64,000 bases of DNA from JAWXCB01 sp034440455 (GCA_034440455.1 JAWXCB010000008.1:62001-126000); one strand, 5' to 3'; numbered from the stretch's first letter, positions 1-8,161 are shown. Translations and numbers: made by a program. Notes: generated by a model from the sequence alone, not told the origin.

Positions 1-64
1 GCTGCACTAAATACCTTACAAGGTAAGAGCCAAGAAAACCTGTTGCGCCTGTAACGAGAATCAC
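1..64 (-). CDS. NAD-dependent epimerase/dehydratase, N-terminal end only (partial)
   Basis: Reading from position 64 leftwards, a GTG start gives VILVTGATGFLGSYLVRYL, the first beta strand and glycine-rich NAD(P)-binding loop (GATGFLG) of extended short-chain dehydrogenases such as sugar-nucleotide epimerases. The rest lies outside the window, so the substrate is unknown. An in-frame stop sits about 25 codons upstream, so the protein starts here or a few codons earlier at a non-ATG codon. A second copy of the same 5' end lies at 670-711 beyond the toxin-antitoxin pair. Confidence 0.6.
   Translation of the reverse strand, partial: MILVTGATGFLGSYLVRYLVQ
21..62. repeat. 42-bp direct repeat, copy 1 (epimerase 5' end)
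   Basis: Matches 670-711 at 40 of 42 positions in the same orientation. Both copies encode, on the minus strand, the glycine-rich loop of an epimerase (ILVTGAT-G/A-FLGSYL). The two copies bracket the toxin-antitoxin genes at 175-662. Confidence 0.85.
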
Positions 65-174
65 TTTTTTAGTTTGAGGTTTGAAGTTAGAAAAAATGAG
101 GCTCTAAGCAGTAACTTCCTTTAAACCCCAAACTGTTCTCTCAATTCTCCAAGAAATTTTAACTTCGGCATACC

Positions 175-387
175 ATGACAACACTAACGATGAAAGGCAA
201 GCGCTTTGTGCTTGTGCCGGAAAGTGAATATCAGAAAATGCTGAGAGAGCTTTCCATAATTGAAAAAGAAAATACCGCTCTTGCGAAGGAAATTCGTAAA
301 ACGGATGATGAAGAGTACATAGATGTAGAATCGTTTAAAGCGCATTTAAAGCAACGTATCAAAACGCTTCGCAGAAAAAAAAGATGA
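175..387 (+). CDS. Antitoxin of a RelE-type toxin-antitoxin pair
   Basis: A 70-residue charged protein whose N-terminal part (KGKRFVLVPESEYQKML) resembles the DNA-binding, Phd/RelB-like start of many small antitoxins. The middle and C-terminal parts are helical and Lys/Arg-rich, as expected for the toxin-wrapping tail. Its stop overlaps the next start by four bases (ATGA at 384-387), the usual translational coupling of type II pairs. The antitoxin would bind and neutralise the RelE-like product at 384-662 and repress the shared promoter. The family is inferred mainly from size and the downstream partner; no exact antitoxin family is recognised. Confidence 0.7.
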   Translation: MTTLTMKGKRFVLVPESEYQKMLRELSIIEKENTALAKEIRKTDDEEYIDVESFKAHLKQRIKTLRRKKR

Positions 388-662
388 GGGTAGTCATCAC
401 AAAACGGTTTAAGGAAAACACAGACTCCCTCCGCAATGCCGATTTGCTTGAGCAAATTTTCATCACCATCGAAGCTGCTGAAACAGCAAACTCACCCTTT
501 GATATTCCTGACTGTAAAAAACTGACGGGCTACCCTGAATACTATAGAATTGCCGCAGGCGCTTATCGCATCGGCATTAAATCAAGCGGGAACACTATCC
601 GGTTTATTTGTTGCCTGCATCGCTCGGTAGTATATCATCAATTTCCAAAGAAGCGCAGATAA
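384..662 (+). CDS. RelE/ParE-superfamily toxin
   Basis: A 92-residue basic protein with the characteristic core KKLTGYPEYYRIAAGAYRIGI (residues about 49-69), the central beta-hairpin of RelE-type toxins that cut mRNA on the ribosome. The family usually has RxxxGxYR here; this one reads YYRIAAGAYRIGI. The start overlaps the antitoxin stop by four bases. The pair lies between the two 42-bp epimerase copies, which suggests it arrived as a unit. RelE-like (mRNA interferase) is favoured over ParE-like (gyrase) from the motif, but activity cannot be decided from sequence. Confidence 0.75.
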   Translation: MRVVITKRFKENTDSLRNADLLEQIFITIEAAETANSPFDIPDCKKLTGYPEYYRIAAGAYRIGIKSSGNTIRFICCLHRSVVYHQFPKKRR

Positions 663-669
663 ATCAGTA

Positions 670-711
670 AGGTAAGAGCCAAGAAAAGCTGTTGCGCCTG
701 TCACGAGAATC
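670..711. repeat. 42-bp direct repeat, copy 2 (orphan epimerase 5' end)
   Basis: Same sequence as 21-62 with two substitutions. On the minus strand it reads SRILVTGATAFLGSYL and then runs straight into the toxin gene's 3' end, so it is an orphan gene start. The second glycine of the nucleotide loop is Ala here. Confidence 0.85.
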
Positions 712-735
712 CTACTTACCGTTTAGTGAGAATCT

Positions 736-1635
736 TCAATGTTCAGCATTTACAATATTTTTCTTCTTATGCTTATTTAACTCGATTACATTTTCTTCTG
801 AACAACTGCGCACTAAGACATTAAGCTCCGTGTAAAGATTCATGAATCTATCTCGTCCGCCCTTAAAACTATAATCTATGCTTCTGCAAAGCACATAATA
901 TTTATTACCCGTCCTATATTCAATTAGAAATTTATCGTGTCCGTCAGCCACCGAAAAAATTTGTTCTTCTTCAAAATCAACCTTTTTAATCGCTTCTTCA
1001 ATCTTTAAAAGTTTCTCTCCTTGTATCGTGCAGATTAAATGCTCTAATAAATCAAGATTGGCATCGGAATCAAAATCAACCCCTGAATAAGTTAAATTCC
1101 TAGTTGCTTTGTTGAACTCAATTCTAATGGTGTAATATCTTCCGAAGTTTTCAATTCCTTCAGCAGGGAAAACAATACGGAGCGTTCTTTTGTCATTGGC
1201 ATAAAATAAACTTGGTTCTGAGAGGTTCTTTAAAACGAAAGAATAATTCAGTTCGTAAATCAAGTTTAGTGGTTCATATTCGAAAGGATAACCATTAATA
1301 AATGAGCTATCATGAGAAATCAGTAATGGGAAAAAATTTATTACATCCAAAGTGCTGTCGCTTCTCTGCTTATAAACATTCGTAGAATTGAACCAATCAT
1401 TCCCCTCTTTTCTGAACCAAGATGTACTTTCAAAAGCTGAATCAACAAATTCCTCCCTGAAATAATACGCTCCATTCGGTTCAACAAACAGCGTGAAAGG
1501 ATGAATAGAATCTCCGGAGTGGAAATTTACTTCTGAGAACTGAATCAAATAGTCCTTGCGTGGTAACGTGTCATTTTTTTGACAAAGACCAAAATACTGA
1601 AGACAAATAAAAAAGAGAATGGATGCAATCTTCAA
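736..1635 (-). CDS. Hypothetical secreted protein
   Basis: A 299-residue protein with a clear N-terminal signal peptide (hydrophobic ASILFFICLQYFGLC, then polar sequence) and no further membrane segment, so probably periplasmic or secreted. A Cys ends the hydrophobic stretch, but the context LQYFGLCQ is a poor lipobox. The body is rich in aromatic and acidic residues and ends in a Lys/His-rich tail. I recognise no domain. It stands alone, facing away from the toxin-antitoxin pair, and ends about 25 bp from the orphan epimerase fragment. Confidence 0.6.
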   Translation of the reverse strand: MKIASILFFICLQYFGLCQKNDTLPRKDYLIQFSEVNFHSGDSIHPFTLFVEPNGAYYFREEFVDSAFESTSWFRKEGNDWFNSTNVYKQRSDSTLDVINFFPLLISHDSSFINGYPFEYEPLNLIYELNYSFVLKNLSEPSLFYANDKRTLRIVFPAEGIENFGRYYTIRIEFNKATRNLTYSGVDFDSDANLDLLEHLICTIQGEKLLKIEEAIKKVDFEEEQIFSVADGHDKFLIEYRTGNKYYVLCRSIDYSFKGGRDRFMNLYTELNVLVRSCSEENVIELNKHKKKNIVNAEH

Positions 1636-1680
1636 CTTTAAAAATTTGATATTACGCAGCTATTATAGTTGGTGCAAATT

Positions 1681-2787
1681 TCAAACCTTAAACTTCACCC
1701 CCTGATAAATGGCCCCGCCAACATTGTCGCGTTCTGCACCTGTAACGGAGGTCATGCAGTTGGTTTCATTGCGCAGGCGCAACACGCCCATCAGCCCCAT
1801 CATCAGCGCTTCCTTAAAATTCACTGTCTCGTCATCAGGAAGAACAACCGTGATGGGCGCTTTTTCTGTGATGCGCTCCATCAAAAACTTATTGAGCGCA
1901 CCACCGCCCGTCACGAGCATCTTATCGGCTTTTGAAATATTGATGCTCTCCTTATTGATGATTTGCTGAATAGACCTGCCGATTTGAATGGCGATATGTT
2001 CGCAGAGCGTGCAGAGTTTATCCTGCGTAGAGATTTGGTGACGCGCAACCACAGGCAGCATCACTTTGCTTACCCATCCACCGCTCATTGATTTCGGGTA
2101 ATCCTTTTCATAATACCACGAGCCGTTTAACTCTTCGAGCAATGCAGTGTTTACAGTTCCCGCAGCGGCAAGCAAACCGTCTTTGTCGTAATCCTGTCCA
2201 GCGTTTTTTGCGAGTTTATTCAGAATCAAATTTACTGGTGAGATATCAAACGCGATGTGTTTGGTGCCGGTATTACACGTAATATTAGAGATACCTCCAA
2301 GATTGAGCAGACATTTATAATCAGGATAAAAAAGTTTGTCAGCAATAGGTGTGATGGGTGTGCCCTGTCCGCCCAGCGCAACGTCAATACCTCGAAAATC
2401 ACAAATCACCGGGTAGCCAGTTACGGCAGCTATCGCAGCGCCATCGCCAATCTGGCTGGTGAAGCGGTTTTCAGGTTGATGAAAAATCGTTTGTCCGTGT
2501 GAAGCGATGAAATCAATTTGTCCATCAAGGTGATGCCGCTCAATAAACGCTTTCACTTCCGTTCCATAAAAATGCCCAAGAAACGCATGTGTCTTGATAT
2601 AGGTAACTGCATTTTGCAACACAAGCTGCTCCAAGCGCAACTTCCACTTCACGGGATAGGGAACCGTTTCCGCGTTCAGAATTTTATACGACCATTTTCC
2701 TCCATCCTCCGTGATGTGGCAATAGGCAATATCCAGCCCGTCCATAGAGGTTCCCGACATTAGCCCGATAGTTTTATAGGTATGCAT
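1681..2787 (-). CDS. anmK: Anhydro-N-acetylmuramic acid kinase
   Basis: A 368-residue protein of the usual AnmK length. Residues 8-17 read GLMSGTSMDG, the family's N-terminal ATP-binding signature, and the C-terminal part has VTGGGALNKFL, the second nucleotide-binding glycine cluster of the hexokinase-like fold. The enzyme phosphorylates and opens 1,6-anhydro-MurNAc to MurNAc-6-phosphate, recycling peptidoglycan in the cytoplasm. No other recycling gene (murQ, ampG) is adjacent. The ATG start at 2787 places the motif correctly. The gene ends in TGA. Confidence 0.95.
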   Translation of the reverse strand: MHTYKTIGLMSGTSMDGLDIAYCHITEDGGKWSYKILNAETVPYPVKWKLRLEQLVLQNAVTYIKTHAFLGHFYGTEVKAFIERHHLDGQIDFIASHGQTIFHQPENRFTSQIGDGAAIAAVTGYPVICDFRGIDVALGGQGTPITPIADKLFYPDYKCLLNLGGISNITCNTGTKHIAFDISPVNLILNKLAKNAGQDYDKDGLLAAAGTVNTALLEELNGSWYYEKDYPKSMSGGWVSKVMLPVVARHQISTQDKLCTLCEHIAIQIGRSIQQIINKESINISKADKMLVTGGGALNKFLMERITEKAPITVVLPDDETVNFKEALMMGLMGVLRLRNETNCMTSVTGAERDNVGGAIYQGVKFKV

Positions 2788-2856
2788 AGCTTGCGATTTT
2801 TCAGAAAATCAAAAAACGAATGAGGATAAATTTAGGTGAAAGATGGGAAACCGCAA

Positions 2857-3009
2857 GCCTCACCCCCGCCCCCTCTCCAAAGAAGAGGGGAGTCCGGACA
2901 TCATTTCATGGAATCAGATAGGCATAAGACATCATTTAATTATTCGCACTCCCATTAATATTGAAACTGTCTGGACTCCTTCTCCTTTGGAGAAGGACGG
3001 GATGAGGCT
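2857..3009. repeat. Inverted pair of family-A intergenic repeats
   Basis: Arm one (2857-2899) and arm two (2970-3009) are inverted copies of a GC-rich element, AGCCTCACC...CTCTCC...GGAGTCCGGA, each with its own small hairpin (CTCTCC/GGAGAG type). Related single copies lie at 5974-6016, 28341-28406 and 32286-32333. The roughly 70-bp spacer shows nothing coding. This is the main content of the gap between anmK and the next gene. Confidence 0.8.
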
Positions 3010-3065
3010 TTCAGATATTTCGTTTCTTTGCGCAGCATTTTGAAGCCTATTCAAATTAACACGAA

Positions 3066-4439
3066 ATGAATTTCATGTACCGCATCCCATTATTGCTCAC
3101 CCTGCTTTTTTGTTCTTTCTATGCTTCCTCTCAAAACTGGGCGGGCTTTGAAACAGGGCGTTTCTCCGGCATCAGCAGCGCAAACCAGCGTCCGGCAAGC
3201 ATGGCGCCCATGCCTTACAAAGTTGATATTACACTTTTCGGATTGCATGTGAATACGCAGCCGAAGAATTTATTCAGCAAAGATTTTTTGAAGGTGGCGT
3301 TATCAGGCGGTTTTAAAAATTTGTCAGGCTTCCATGAATTGAGAAATAGAACAAGCGTGTTCAGCAATTTGCAGGGACCATCCATTCAGGTGCAGGCGCA
3401 TGAAAAAGTCGCGCTCGCATTTTCGTGGAATGTGCGCTACCTCTGGCTTTCTGATTTGACAGAACCGAAAGTCGCGCAACTTTTTAATCCCGAATTGGAA
3501 TCGCTTGAACTACAAGGAGAAAACGAAACGGTAAATATTCTCTACACAGGTTGGGATGAATTTGGATTGGGCGCTGCGGGCGTGGTGTGGGATGAAGGGT
3601 TTCACAGCATCTCGCTCGGGGGCTTTGCAAAATTGGTATTTGGCACCGGACACATGGACATCGCAATGCAGAATGTAAACGTGGATGCCAGCGGCAACAC
3701 CGTGAATCACGCTGATTTTTCCATTGACGCAACCGTTACCGATGCGATGAATGAATTGGTAGATGATGGCAAGTTGCGCTTTGCCGACAAAGTAGGTTAT
3801 GGTTTTGATTTTGGATTTGAGTATAAATTTCTCAACCCGCGCTCTTGTCCGGGCGCATCAAATGCGCGGGCGAAAGTCGGGTTTTCTATCACTGACATTG
3901 GAAAAGCATTTTATAATTCAGCAACTCATTCTTCAAAAACAAACGCCAGCGCGGATAGCATCAGCAGAGATGTGTTTCATAATTCTTTCACCAACACTAC
4001 GGACACGCTGCAACAAATTTTTGAGTTGAATGAACAAGCGCTTACTGATTTCAATGTGACATTGCCGATGTCAGTGCGCGTTTATACGGAAGTGAATATT
4101 CGCAGAAGGCTGGTGGTGTATGGCGAGTTTCATTTTCTTTTTGCGCAACTCGCGCATCCCGATATGCCGATGTATTTCCGCTTCAATGTAACTCCGCGTT
4201 TTGAAGATGACCGCTTCGGAATTTATCTGCCGCTCACTACTACCAACTATACTCCTTTCGATGCAGGGCTTGCACTTCGCCTGAAGCCGTTAGTGTTTGG
4301 TTCAGGAAATCTTTTTTCCTTTTGGGCGTATGAGGAAAGAGGCAAAGCGCTCGACTTTTATGTAACGCTCAAGATTCCGATTTTGAACGATGACGAGCGC
4401 ATTGACTGGGTTACGATGAACAGGAAGAAGAAAAGATGA
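3066..4439 (+). CDS. DUF5723 family outer-membrane protein
   Basis: A 457-residue protein with a signal peptide (residues 1-22, ending FYASSQ) and then the pattern of the Bacteroidota DUF5723 family: the opening GRFSGISSANQRPASMAPMP resembles the 'found Parisian loop' of these proteins where a small N-terminal segment names the origin of the barrel, followed by many short amphipathic strands with aromatic girdle residues. It is predicted to be an outer-membrane beta barrel. Biochemical role is unknown. It is monocistronic, with the esterase gene starting about 50 bp later in the same direction. Confidence 0.7.
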   Translation: MNFMYRIPLLLTLLFCSFYASSQNWAGFETGRFSGISSANQRPASMAPMPYKVDITLFGLHVNTQPKNLFSKDFLKVALSGGFKNLSGFHELRNRTSVFSNLQGPSIQVQAHEKVALAFSWNVRYLWLSDLTEPKVAQLFNPELESLELQGENETVNILYTGWDEFGLGAAGVVWDEGFHSISLGGFAKLVFGTGHMDIAMQNVNVDASGNTVNHADFSIDATVTDAMNELVDDGKLRFADKVGYGFDFGFEYKFLNPRSCPGASNARAKVGFSITDIGKAFYNSATHSSKTNASADSISRDVFHNSFTNTTDTLQQIFELNEQALTDFNVTLPMSVRVYTEVNIRRRLVVYGEFHFLFAQLAHPDMPMYFRFNVTPRFEDDRFGIYLPLTTTNYTPFDAGLALRLKPLVFGSGNLFSFWAYEERGKALDFYVTLKIPILNDDERIDWVTMNRKKKR

Positions 4440-4493
4440 GTTGTTTTTTGGCTGAAACTATGCTGTCATCCGGCAATTAAAAATTTAGATGCA

Positions 4494-5411
4494 ATGAATT
4501 GGCGAGTGCATTTGGTATTGTTGTTCACGAGTCTGCGCAAACCGCTCGACCCAAAGCCTGACGCAGACATTTCTAAAATGCGCAGACTATCTGACAGAGC
4601 AGCGCGATTGGGTTCATTGCTTTATGATTCAAAAACTCCAATTGCATTAGTAAAGGATGCATCAGCCGATGGCGTTCCCGTAAGAATTTACAAAGACTCA
4701 AAGGCAAACGGTCAGCGTGTAATGATTTACTATCATGGAGGCGGTTTTGTGTTATATGGCTTGGATTCGCATGACAGGGTGTGCAGAAGATTGTGCAAGA
4801 TGAATGACTGCATCGTAGTATCTGTTGACTATAGGCTTGCACCGGAACATACTTTTCCCGCAGCGCATGAGGATGCATTTACCGCTATTCAATGGGTAAG
4901 AGCAAATATTGAAAAGTATGGTGGTGATTCTTCAAAGCTTATTTTGATAGGCGACAGCGCTGGCGGCAATCTCGCAGCGTGCATGGCGCATAAATGCAAA
5001 CGGGGAAATATTCCGCTGCTTGCTCAAATATTGAATTACCCGTGGATTGACGGTAAGTTGAATAATCCCTCTATTGATAAAAATGGGAAGGGTTATTTAC
5101 TCGAAAAGGAAACCATGTTCTGGTTTCAGCAGCAATACACTCCGAAAAAGGAAGACCAATGCAAACCCTCCGTATCACCTTGTTATGAAAATGATTTTGC
5201 CAACCTCGCTCCGGCATTTATTCTCACCGCAGAGTTTGACCCGTTGGTGGATGACGGCTTCAACTATTACGAGCAACTGAAAGCCGCAGACAATCGTGTT
5301 CTTTATAAAGAATACCCGCAACTGATTCACGGTTTTTTCAGCATTCCCGGAGTTTCAAAAGAAGCGATGCAGGCGTATCGGGATATAAAAGAATTTCTAA
5401 GCGCTCTTTAA
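4494..5411 (+). CDS. Alpha/beta hydrolase, HSL-family esterase/lipase
   Basis: A 305-residue hydrolase of the hormone-sensitive-lipase group. HGGG at residues 81-84 forms the oxyanion hole, GDSAGG carries the nucleophile Ser155, and the C-terminal FDPLVDDG and LIHGFF supply the acid and the histidine. It should hydrolyse short- to medium-chain carboxylic esters. No signal peptide is evident; the hydrophobic start HLVLLFTSL is short, so the protein is likely cytoplasmic. Its stop overlaps the convergent DinB-like gene by four bases. The natural substrate is unknown. Confidence 0.9.
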   Translation: MNWRVHLVLLFTSLRKPLDPKPDADISKMRRLSDRAARLGSLLYDSKTPIALVKDASADGVPVRIYKDSKANGQRVMIYYHGGGFVLYGLDSHDRVCRRLCKMNDCIVVSVDYRLAPEHTFPAAHEDAFTAIQWVRANIEKYGGDSSKLILIGDSAGGNLAACMAHKCKRGNIPLLAQILNYPWIDGKLNNPSIDKNGKGYLLEKETMFWFQQQYTPKKEDQCKPSVSPCYENDFANLAPAFILTAEFDPLVDDGFNYYEQLKAADNRVLYKEYPQLIHGFFSIPGVSKEAMQAYRDIKEFLSAL

Positions 5412-5845
5412 TTCATCCTCCGCAGATAATTCACCTGCCCCAAATGATAATTGAGATGTGCCGTGAGATGAGTCAACACAAAAAGTGTTGTTGATGCTTC
5501 TTTGAATTTTTCAAGCGGATAAATCTGCATCACTTGTTCATCCGTTAATTCTGACAATGTTTTTTTTACGATTACCGCAGTTTCATCCAAGCCTGCAAGA
5601 AGCGTTTCTTTCGAAATAGTTTTATCTGAAAACTCTTTATCGCGCTGACGCACGAAGCCCGTGTTTCCCAACACAGCGCCAATGAAATGCTTCAGATTCC
5701 CCGTGAGGTGCAGCGCAAGTGTTCCTGCTGAGTTTTTAATTTCGCCCTGCACAGTCCACAAGTGATCTTCAGGAAACAAGCGTATCTCTTCTTTGAATTT
5801 CTCTAAGTCGCGGAGAATGATTTCTGAAAAGGAGGAGGCTATCAT
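5408..5845 (-). CDS. DinB-like (DUF1572-type) four-helix protein
   Basis: A 145-residue all-helical protein. HLTGNLKHFIG near residue 50 and LTHLTAHLNYHLGQVNYLRR near the C-terminus give the spaced histidines that bind one divalent metal in the DinB/YfiT superfamily. Members act as metal-dependent thiol transferases or remain uncharacterised. It follows a 32-codon reading frame (5842-5940) whose TGA overlaps this ATG, suggesting coupled translation, and converges with the esterase gene with a 4-bp overlap. Confidence 0.8.
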   Translation of the reverse strand: MIASSFSEIILRDLEKFKEEIRLFPEDHLWTVQGEIKNSAGTLALHLTGNLKHFIGAVLGNTGFVRQRDKEFSDKTISKETLLAGLDETAVIVKKTLSELTDEQVMQIYPLEKFKEASTTLFVLTHLTAHLNYHLGQVNYLRRMN

Positions 5846-5940
5846 GATTTACTGTTTAATGCTTTCGCCCACATTCTGATTCGTTTTTTTGAATAAGCTC
5901 GTGCTTCTTTAATAGTAAATGATCTCTTTGGTTTCTTCAT
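5842..5940 (-). CDS. Possible 32-residue basic protein coupled to the DinB-like gene
   Basis: ATG at 5940 opens a 32-codon frame, MKKPKRSFTIKEARAYSKKR then IRMWAKALNSKS, ending TGA at 5842-5844. The stop overlaps the DinB-like start (ATGA), the arrangement of coupled genes. Twelve residues are Lys or Arg. It could be a real small protein, a leader that couples translation, or a relic. There is no family I recognise. Confidence 0.4.
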   Translation of the reverse strand: MKKPKRSFTIKEARAYSKKRIRMWAKALNSKS

Positions 5941-5973
5941 ATCAAATTCTCTTTTCTAATACAAACCCGATTT

Positions 5974-6016
5974 AGTCCGGACTCCCTCTCCATTTGGAGA
6001 GGGGCGGGGTGAGGCT
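5974..6016. repeat. Family-A intergenic repeat, single copy
   Basis: A single copy of the AGTCCGGACTC...GGTGAGGCT element with the internal CTCTCC-ATTT-GGAGAG hairpin. It overlaps the last two bases of the glyA stop codon, so it may also form the 3' end of the glyA transcript. Confidence 0.75.
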
Positions 6017-7319
6017 ATCCCTTAAACAACTCAAACCCGTTTGCAAACTCCTTCACCTCATTGTGTGTGGCGCTTATCAGCACAGCGTCATCATGATGCA
6101 AAATGAGCGTATCAATCCATTCCACGATGCGCAGCATATCACTTTCCTTCATGCCGCGTGTGGTAGCTGCTGCCGTGCCGATGCGCATTCCTGAAGTTAC
6201 CATTGGTGATTTATCATCAAACGGCACCATGTTTTTATTCACCGTAATGCCCGCTTTGCCGAGTGTTTCTTCCGTGAGTTTGCCCGATACTTTCTTCGCG
6301 CGCATATCAATCAGCATTAGGTGATTGTCCGTGCCGCCTGAAATCACTTTATAGCCGCGCTTCACAAATTCATCCGCCATCGTCTTCGCGTTTTTCTTCA
6401 CCTGCTCGATATAACTTTTATAATCAGGAGTGAGCGCTTCATAAAAAGCAACCGCTTTCGCAGCAATCACATGTTCCAGCGGACCGCCCTGCGTTCCTGG
6501 GAATACGCCCGAATCAAGCAGCGCACTCATCATGCGGGTTTCACCTTTCGGAGTTTTGATGCCCCACGGGTTTTCAAAATCTTTTCCCATCATAATCACG
6601 CCCCCGCGCGGACCGCGCAATGTTTTATGCGTGGTGGAAGTAATGATGTGGCAATGCGGCAGCGGGTTGTTCAGCAAGCCGCAGGCAATCAGCCCTGCGG
6701 GATGCGCGATGTCAGCCATGAGCAATGCGCCTACGCTGTCGGCAATAGCGCGGAAGCGCGCATAATCCCAATCGCGCGAATAGGCAGATGCACCGCAGAT
6801 GATAAGTTTAGGCTGCTCGCGCTTCGCAGTTTCTTCCACCTTGTCCATATCAATCAAGCCGGTGGCTTCTTCCACGCCATAGAAAAAAGGTTGATAGAGC
6901 TTTCCTGAAAAATTCACGGGCGAGCCGTGGGTAAGATGCCCGCCATGCGACAGGTTGAACCCGAGAATCTTATCACCGGGCTTCAGCACTGCAAGCATCA
7001 CCGCTGCATTCGCCTGCGCGCCCGAGTGCGGCTGCACGTTGGCATAAGCCGCACCAAACAATTGCTTGAGGCGGTCAATGGCGAGTTGCTCCGACTCATC
7101 CACAAATTCGCAGCCGCCATAATAACGCCTGCCGGGATAGCCTTCCGCATATTTATTGGTGAGCACACTGCCCATCGCATCAAGCACCTGCTGGCTCACA
7201 AAATTCTCAGAGGCAATCAACTCAATGCCGGTGATTTGCCGCTCGCGCTCTTTGGCGATGATGTCAAAAATCAGCGTGTCGCGCTGCAAGCCTTGCGTTT
7301 TTTTTGTGAGCGTTTCCAT
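6015..7319 (-). CDS. glyA: Serine hydroxymethyltransferase
   Basis: A 434-residue PLP enzyme that interconverts serine and glycine with tetrahydrofolate, feeding one-carbon metabolism. The schiff-base lysine is K232 in STTHKTLRGPRGG. The N-terminal IELIASENFVS and PGRRYYGGCE blocks are typical SHMT substrate and PLP contacts. Length fits the bacterial family. It is transcribed alone; the stop (TAG) runs into a family-A repeat. Confidence 0.97.
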   Translation of the reverse strand: METLTKKTQGLQRDTLIFDIIAKERERQITGIELIASENFVSQQVLDAMGSVLTNKYAEGYPGRRYYGGCEFVDESEQLAIDRLKQLFGAAYANVQPHSGAQANAAVMLAVLKPGDKILGFNLSHGGHLTHGSPVNFSGKLYQPFFYGVEEATGLIDMDKVEETAKREQPKLIICGASAYSRDWDYARFRAIADSVGALLMADIAHPAGLIACGLLNNPLPHCHIITSTTHKTLRGPRGGVIMMGKDFENPWGIKTPKGETRMMSALLDSGVFPGTQGGPLEHVIAAKAVAFYEALTPDYKSYIEQVKKNAKTMADEFVKRGYKVISGGTDNHLMLIDMRAKKVSGKLTEETLGKAGITVNKNMVPFDDKSPMVTSGMRIGTAAATTRGMKESDMLRIVEWIDTLILHHDDAVLISATHNEVKEFANGFELFKG

Positions 7320-7527
7320 GAATCCGAGTTTTGTGCAAATTTAAGGATGCACAGGTGAATTGAGGAAAGGATTTGGCGCGTATTTACTGTGTTTCTTTAG
7401 TGCTTTTACTGGTAGCATACTTTGTAGTAGAGTAGTGAATATCTACAATAGTGCTTGTAAATACGTTAGTCAATATGCTCCTAAAAATTTATGTCCGTTG
7501 AAATGAACGCATAAGGGATAAATGAAG

Positions 7528-7591
7528 TTTTTAAAAGAAGGGATTAGAAGCACAACTGTTCGTTTACCTATCAAAACCCTTCTTTTAAAAA
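7528..7591. repeat. Perfect 15-bp inverted repeat (hairpin)
   Basis: TTTTTAAAAGAAGGG at 7528-7542 pairs exactly with CCCTTCTTTTAAAAA at 7577-7591. It could act as a bidirectional terminator or as an element end; no neighbouring gene ends here. Confidence 0.7.
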
Positions 7592-7731
7592 TTTGCAATT
7601 ATCTTTCTGTTAGCTGATGCCGTGCTTTTCCCACGAAGTGATTCACTTTCATGTCAGCACGAAAGTATGTAAAAGCGAATTACATTAAAAGCAGAATCGT
7701 GTCAAGTTTGCAGAAAGCCAAGTGCCTTGAG

Positions 7732-7753
7732 AAAAATAAATTTGTAAAAAAAG
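7732..7753. repeat. 22-bp inverted repeat flanking the C-R-M cassette, left copy
   Basis: This A-rich segment (AAAAATAAATTTG then TAAAAAAAG) recurs as an exact reverse complement at 10965-10986. Weaker similarity extends about 15 bp further on the 7720 side. The two copies enclose operator, controller, endonuclease and methylase genes. Confidence 0.7.
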
Positions 7754-7870
7754 GAAGGGTGGATTTTTTTTGGGTGGCGAAAAAATACTCTCTTAAAAAC
7801 TTTGCTTGTAGCGTTGGCTTGCAGCGGTTTTAAAAAGTGTATTTTTTTCTGCGTTGGATTTTATTTTCAG

Positions 7871-7904
7871 ATGTTACTTATAGTCTTTGATTTATAGTCA
7901 ACAA
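7871..7904. promoter_or_regulatory. C-box: operator for the restriction controller protein
   Basis: Contains ACTTATAGTC (7875-7884) and TTATAGTCAAC (7892-7902), the paired TATAGTC half-sites typical of type II controller proteins (the C.Esp1396I kind of operator, as I remember it). It lies 17 bp before the GTG of the HTH gene at 7922. In known systems one C dimer at the distal site activates and a second at the proximal site represses, giving delayed restriction. Confidence 0.75.
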
Positions 7905-7921
7905 GTCAGCACTTTTGCACC

Positions 7922-8161
7922 GTGGATGTAAAGCTAAAAATAGGTCAAAGAATGAAGACACTCCGTGAGGCATCAAGTATGTCTCAAAAGGATTTGGCTT
8001 ATGCTGCCAACCTGGATAGAAGCTACATTGCAAGTATTGAAAATGGTCAGCGAAATGTATCTATTGTCAATATTGAAAAGATTGCAACTGCCCTAAATGT
8101 AACCGTAAAAGAATTTTTTAACGATGCCAAATTCAATAAACATTCAAAAGGCATTAAATAA
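7922..8161 (+). CDS. Controller (C) protein of a type II restriction system, XRE-family
   Basis: A 79-residue helix-turn-helix protein; MSQKDLAYAANLDRSYIASIENG covers the HTH and is close to known C proteins. It should bind the C-box directly upstream, activating its own gene and the endonuclease gene, then repressing when abundant. The start is GTG at 7922, only 17 bp from the C-box, so the mRNA may be leaderless, as in several C-protein systems. The 3' end overlaps the endonuclease frame by 38 bp (8124-8161). Confidence 0.85.
   Translation: MDVKLKIGQRMKTLREASSMSQKDLAYAANLDRSYIASIENGQRNVSIVNIEKIATALNVTVKEFFNDAKFNKHSKGIK

Larger units (their letters stand above)
7320..7870. other. Gene-poor left edge of the restriction-modification island
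   Basis: About 550 bp with no convincing gene. It holds a perfect 15-bp inverted repeat (7528-7542 with 7577-7591, 34-base loop), a short stem CGTGCT/AGCACG at 7621-7661, and the left copy of the 22-bp repeat at 7732-7753. Base composition drops to clearly AT-rich here and stays so to about 13.1 kb. A 60-codon frame at 7651-7833 is composed of Lys-rich, low-quality sequence and is not called. Confidence 0.6.

Noticed and set aside
2843..3043. 66-codon frame between anmK and the DUF5723 gene
   Set aside because: It is the translation of the family-A inverted repeat pair.
7651..7833. 60-codon frame upstream of the C-box as a gene
   Set aside because: Lys-rich, low-complexity translation with no family resemblance, overlapping the 22-bp repeat.
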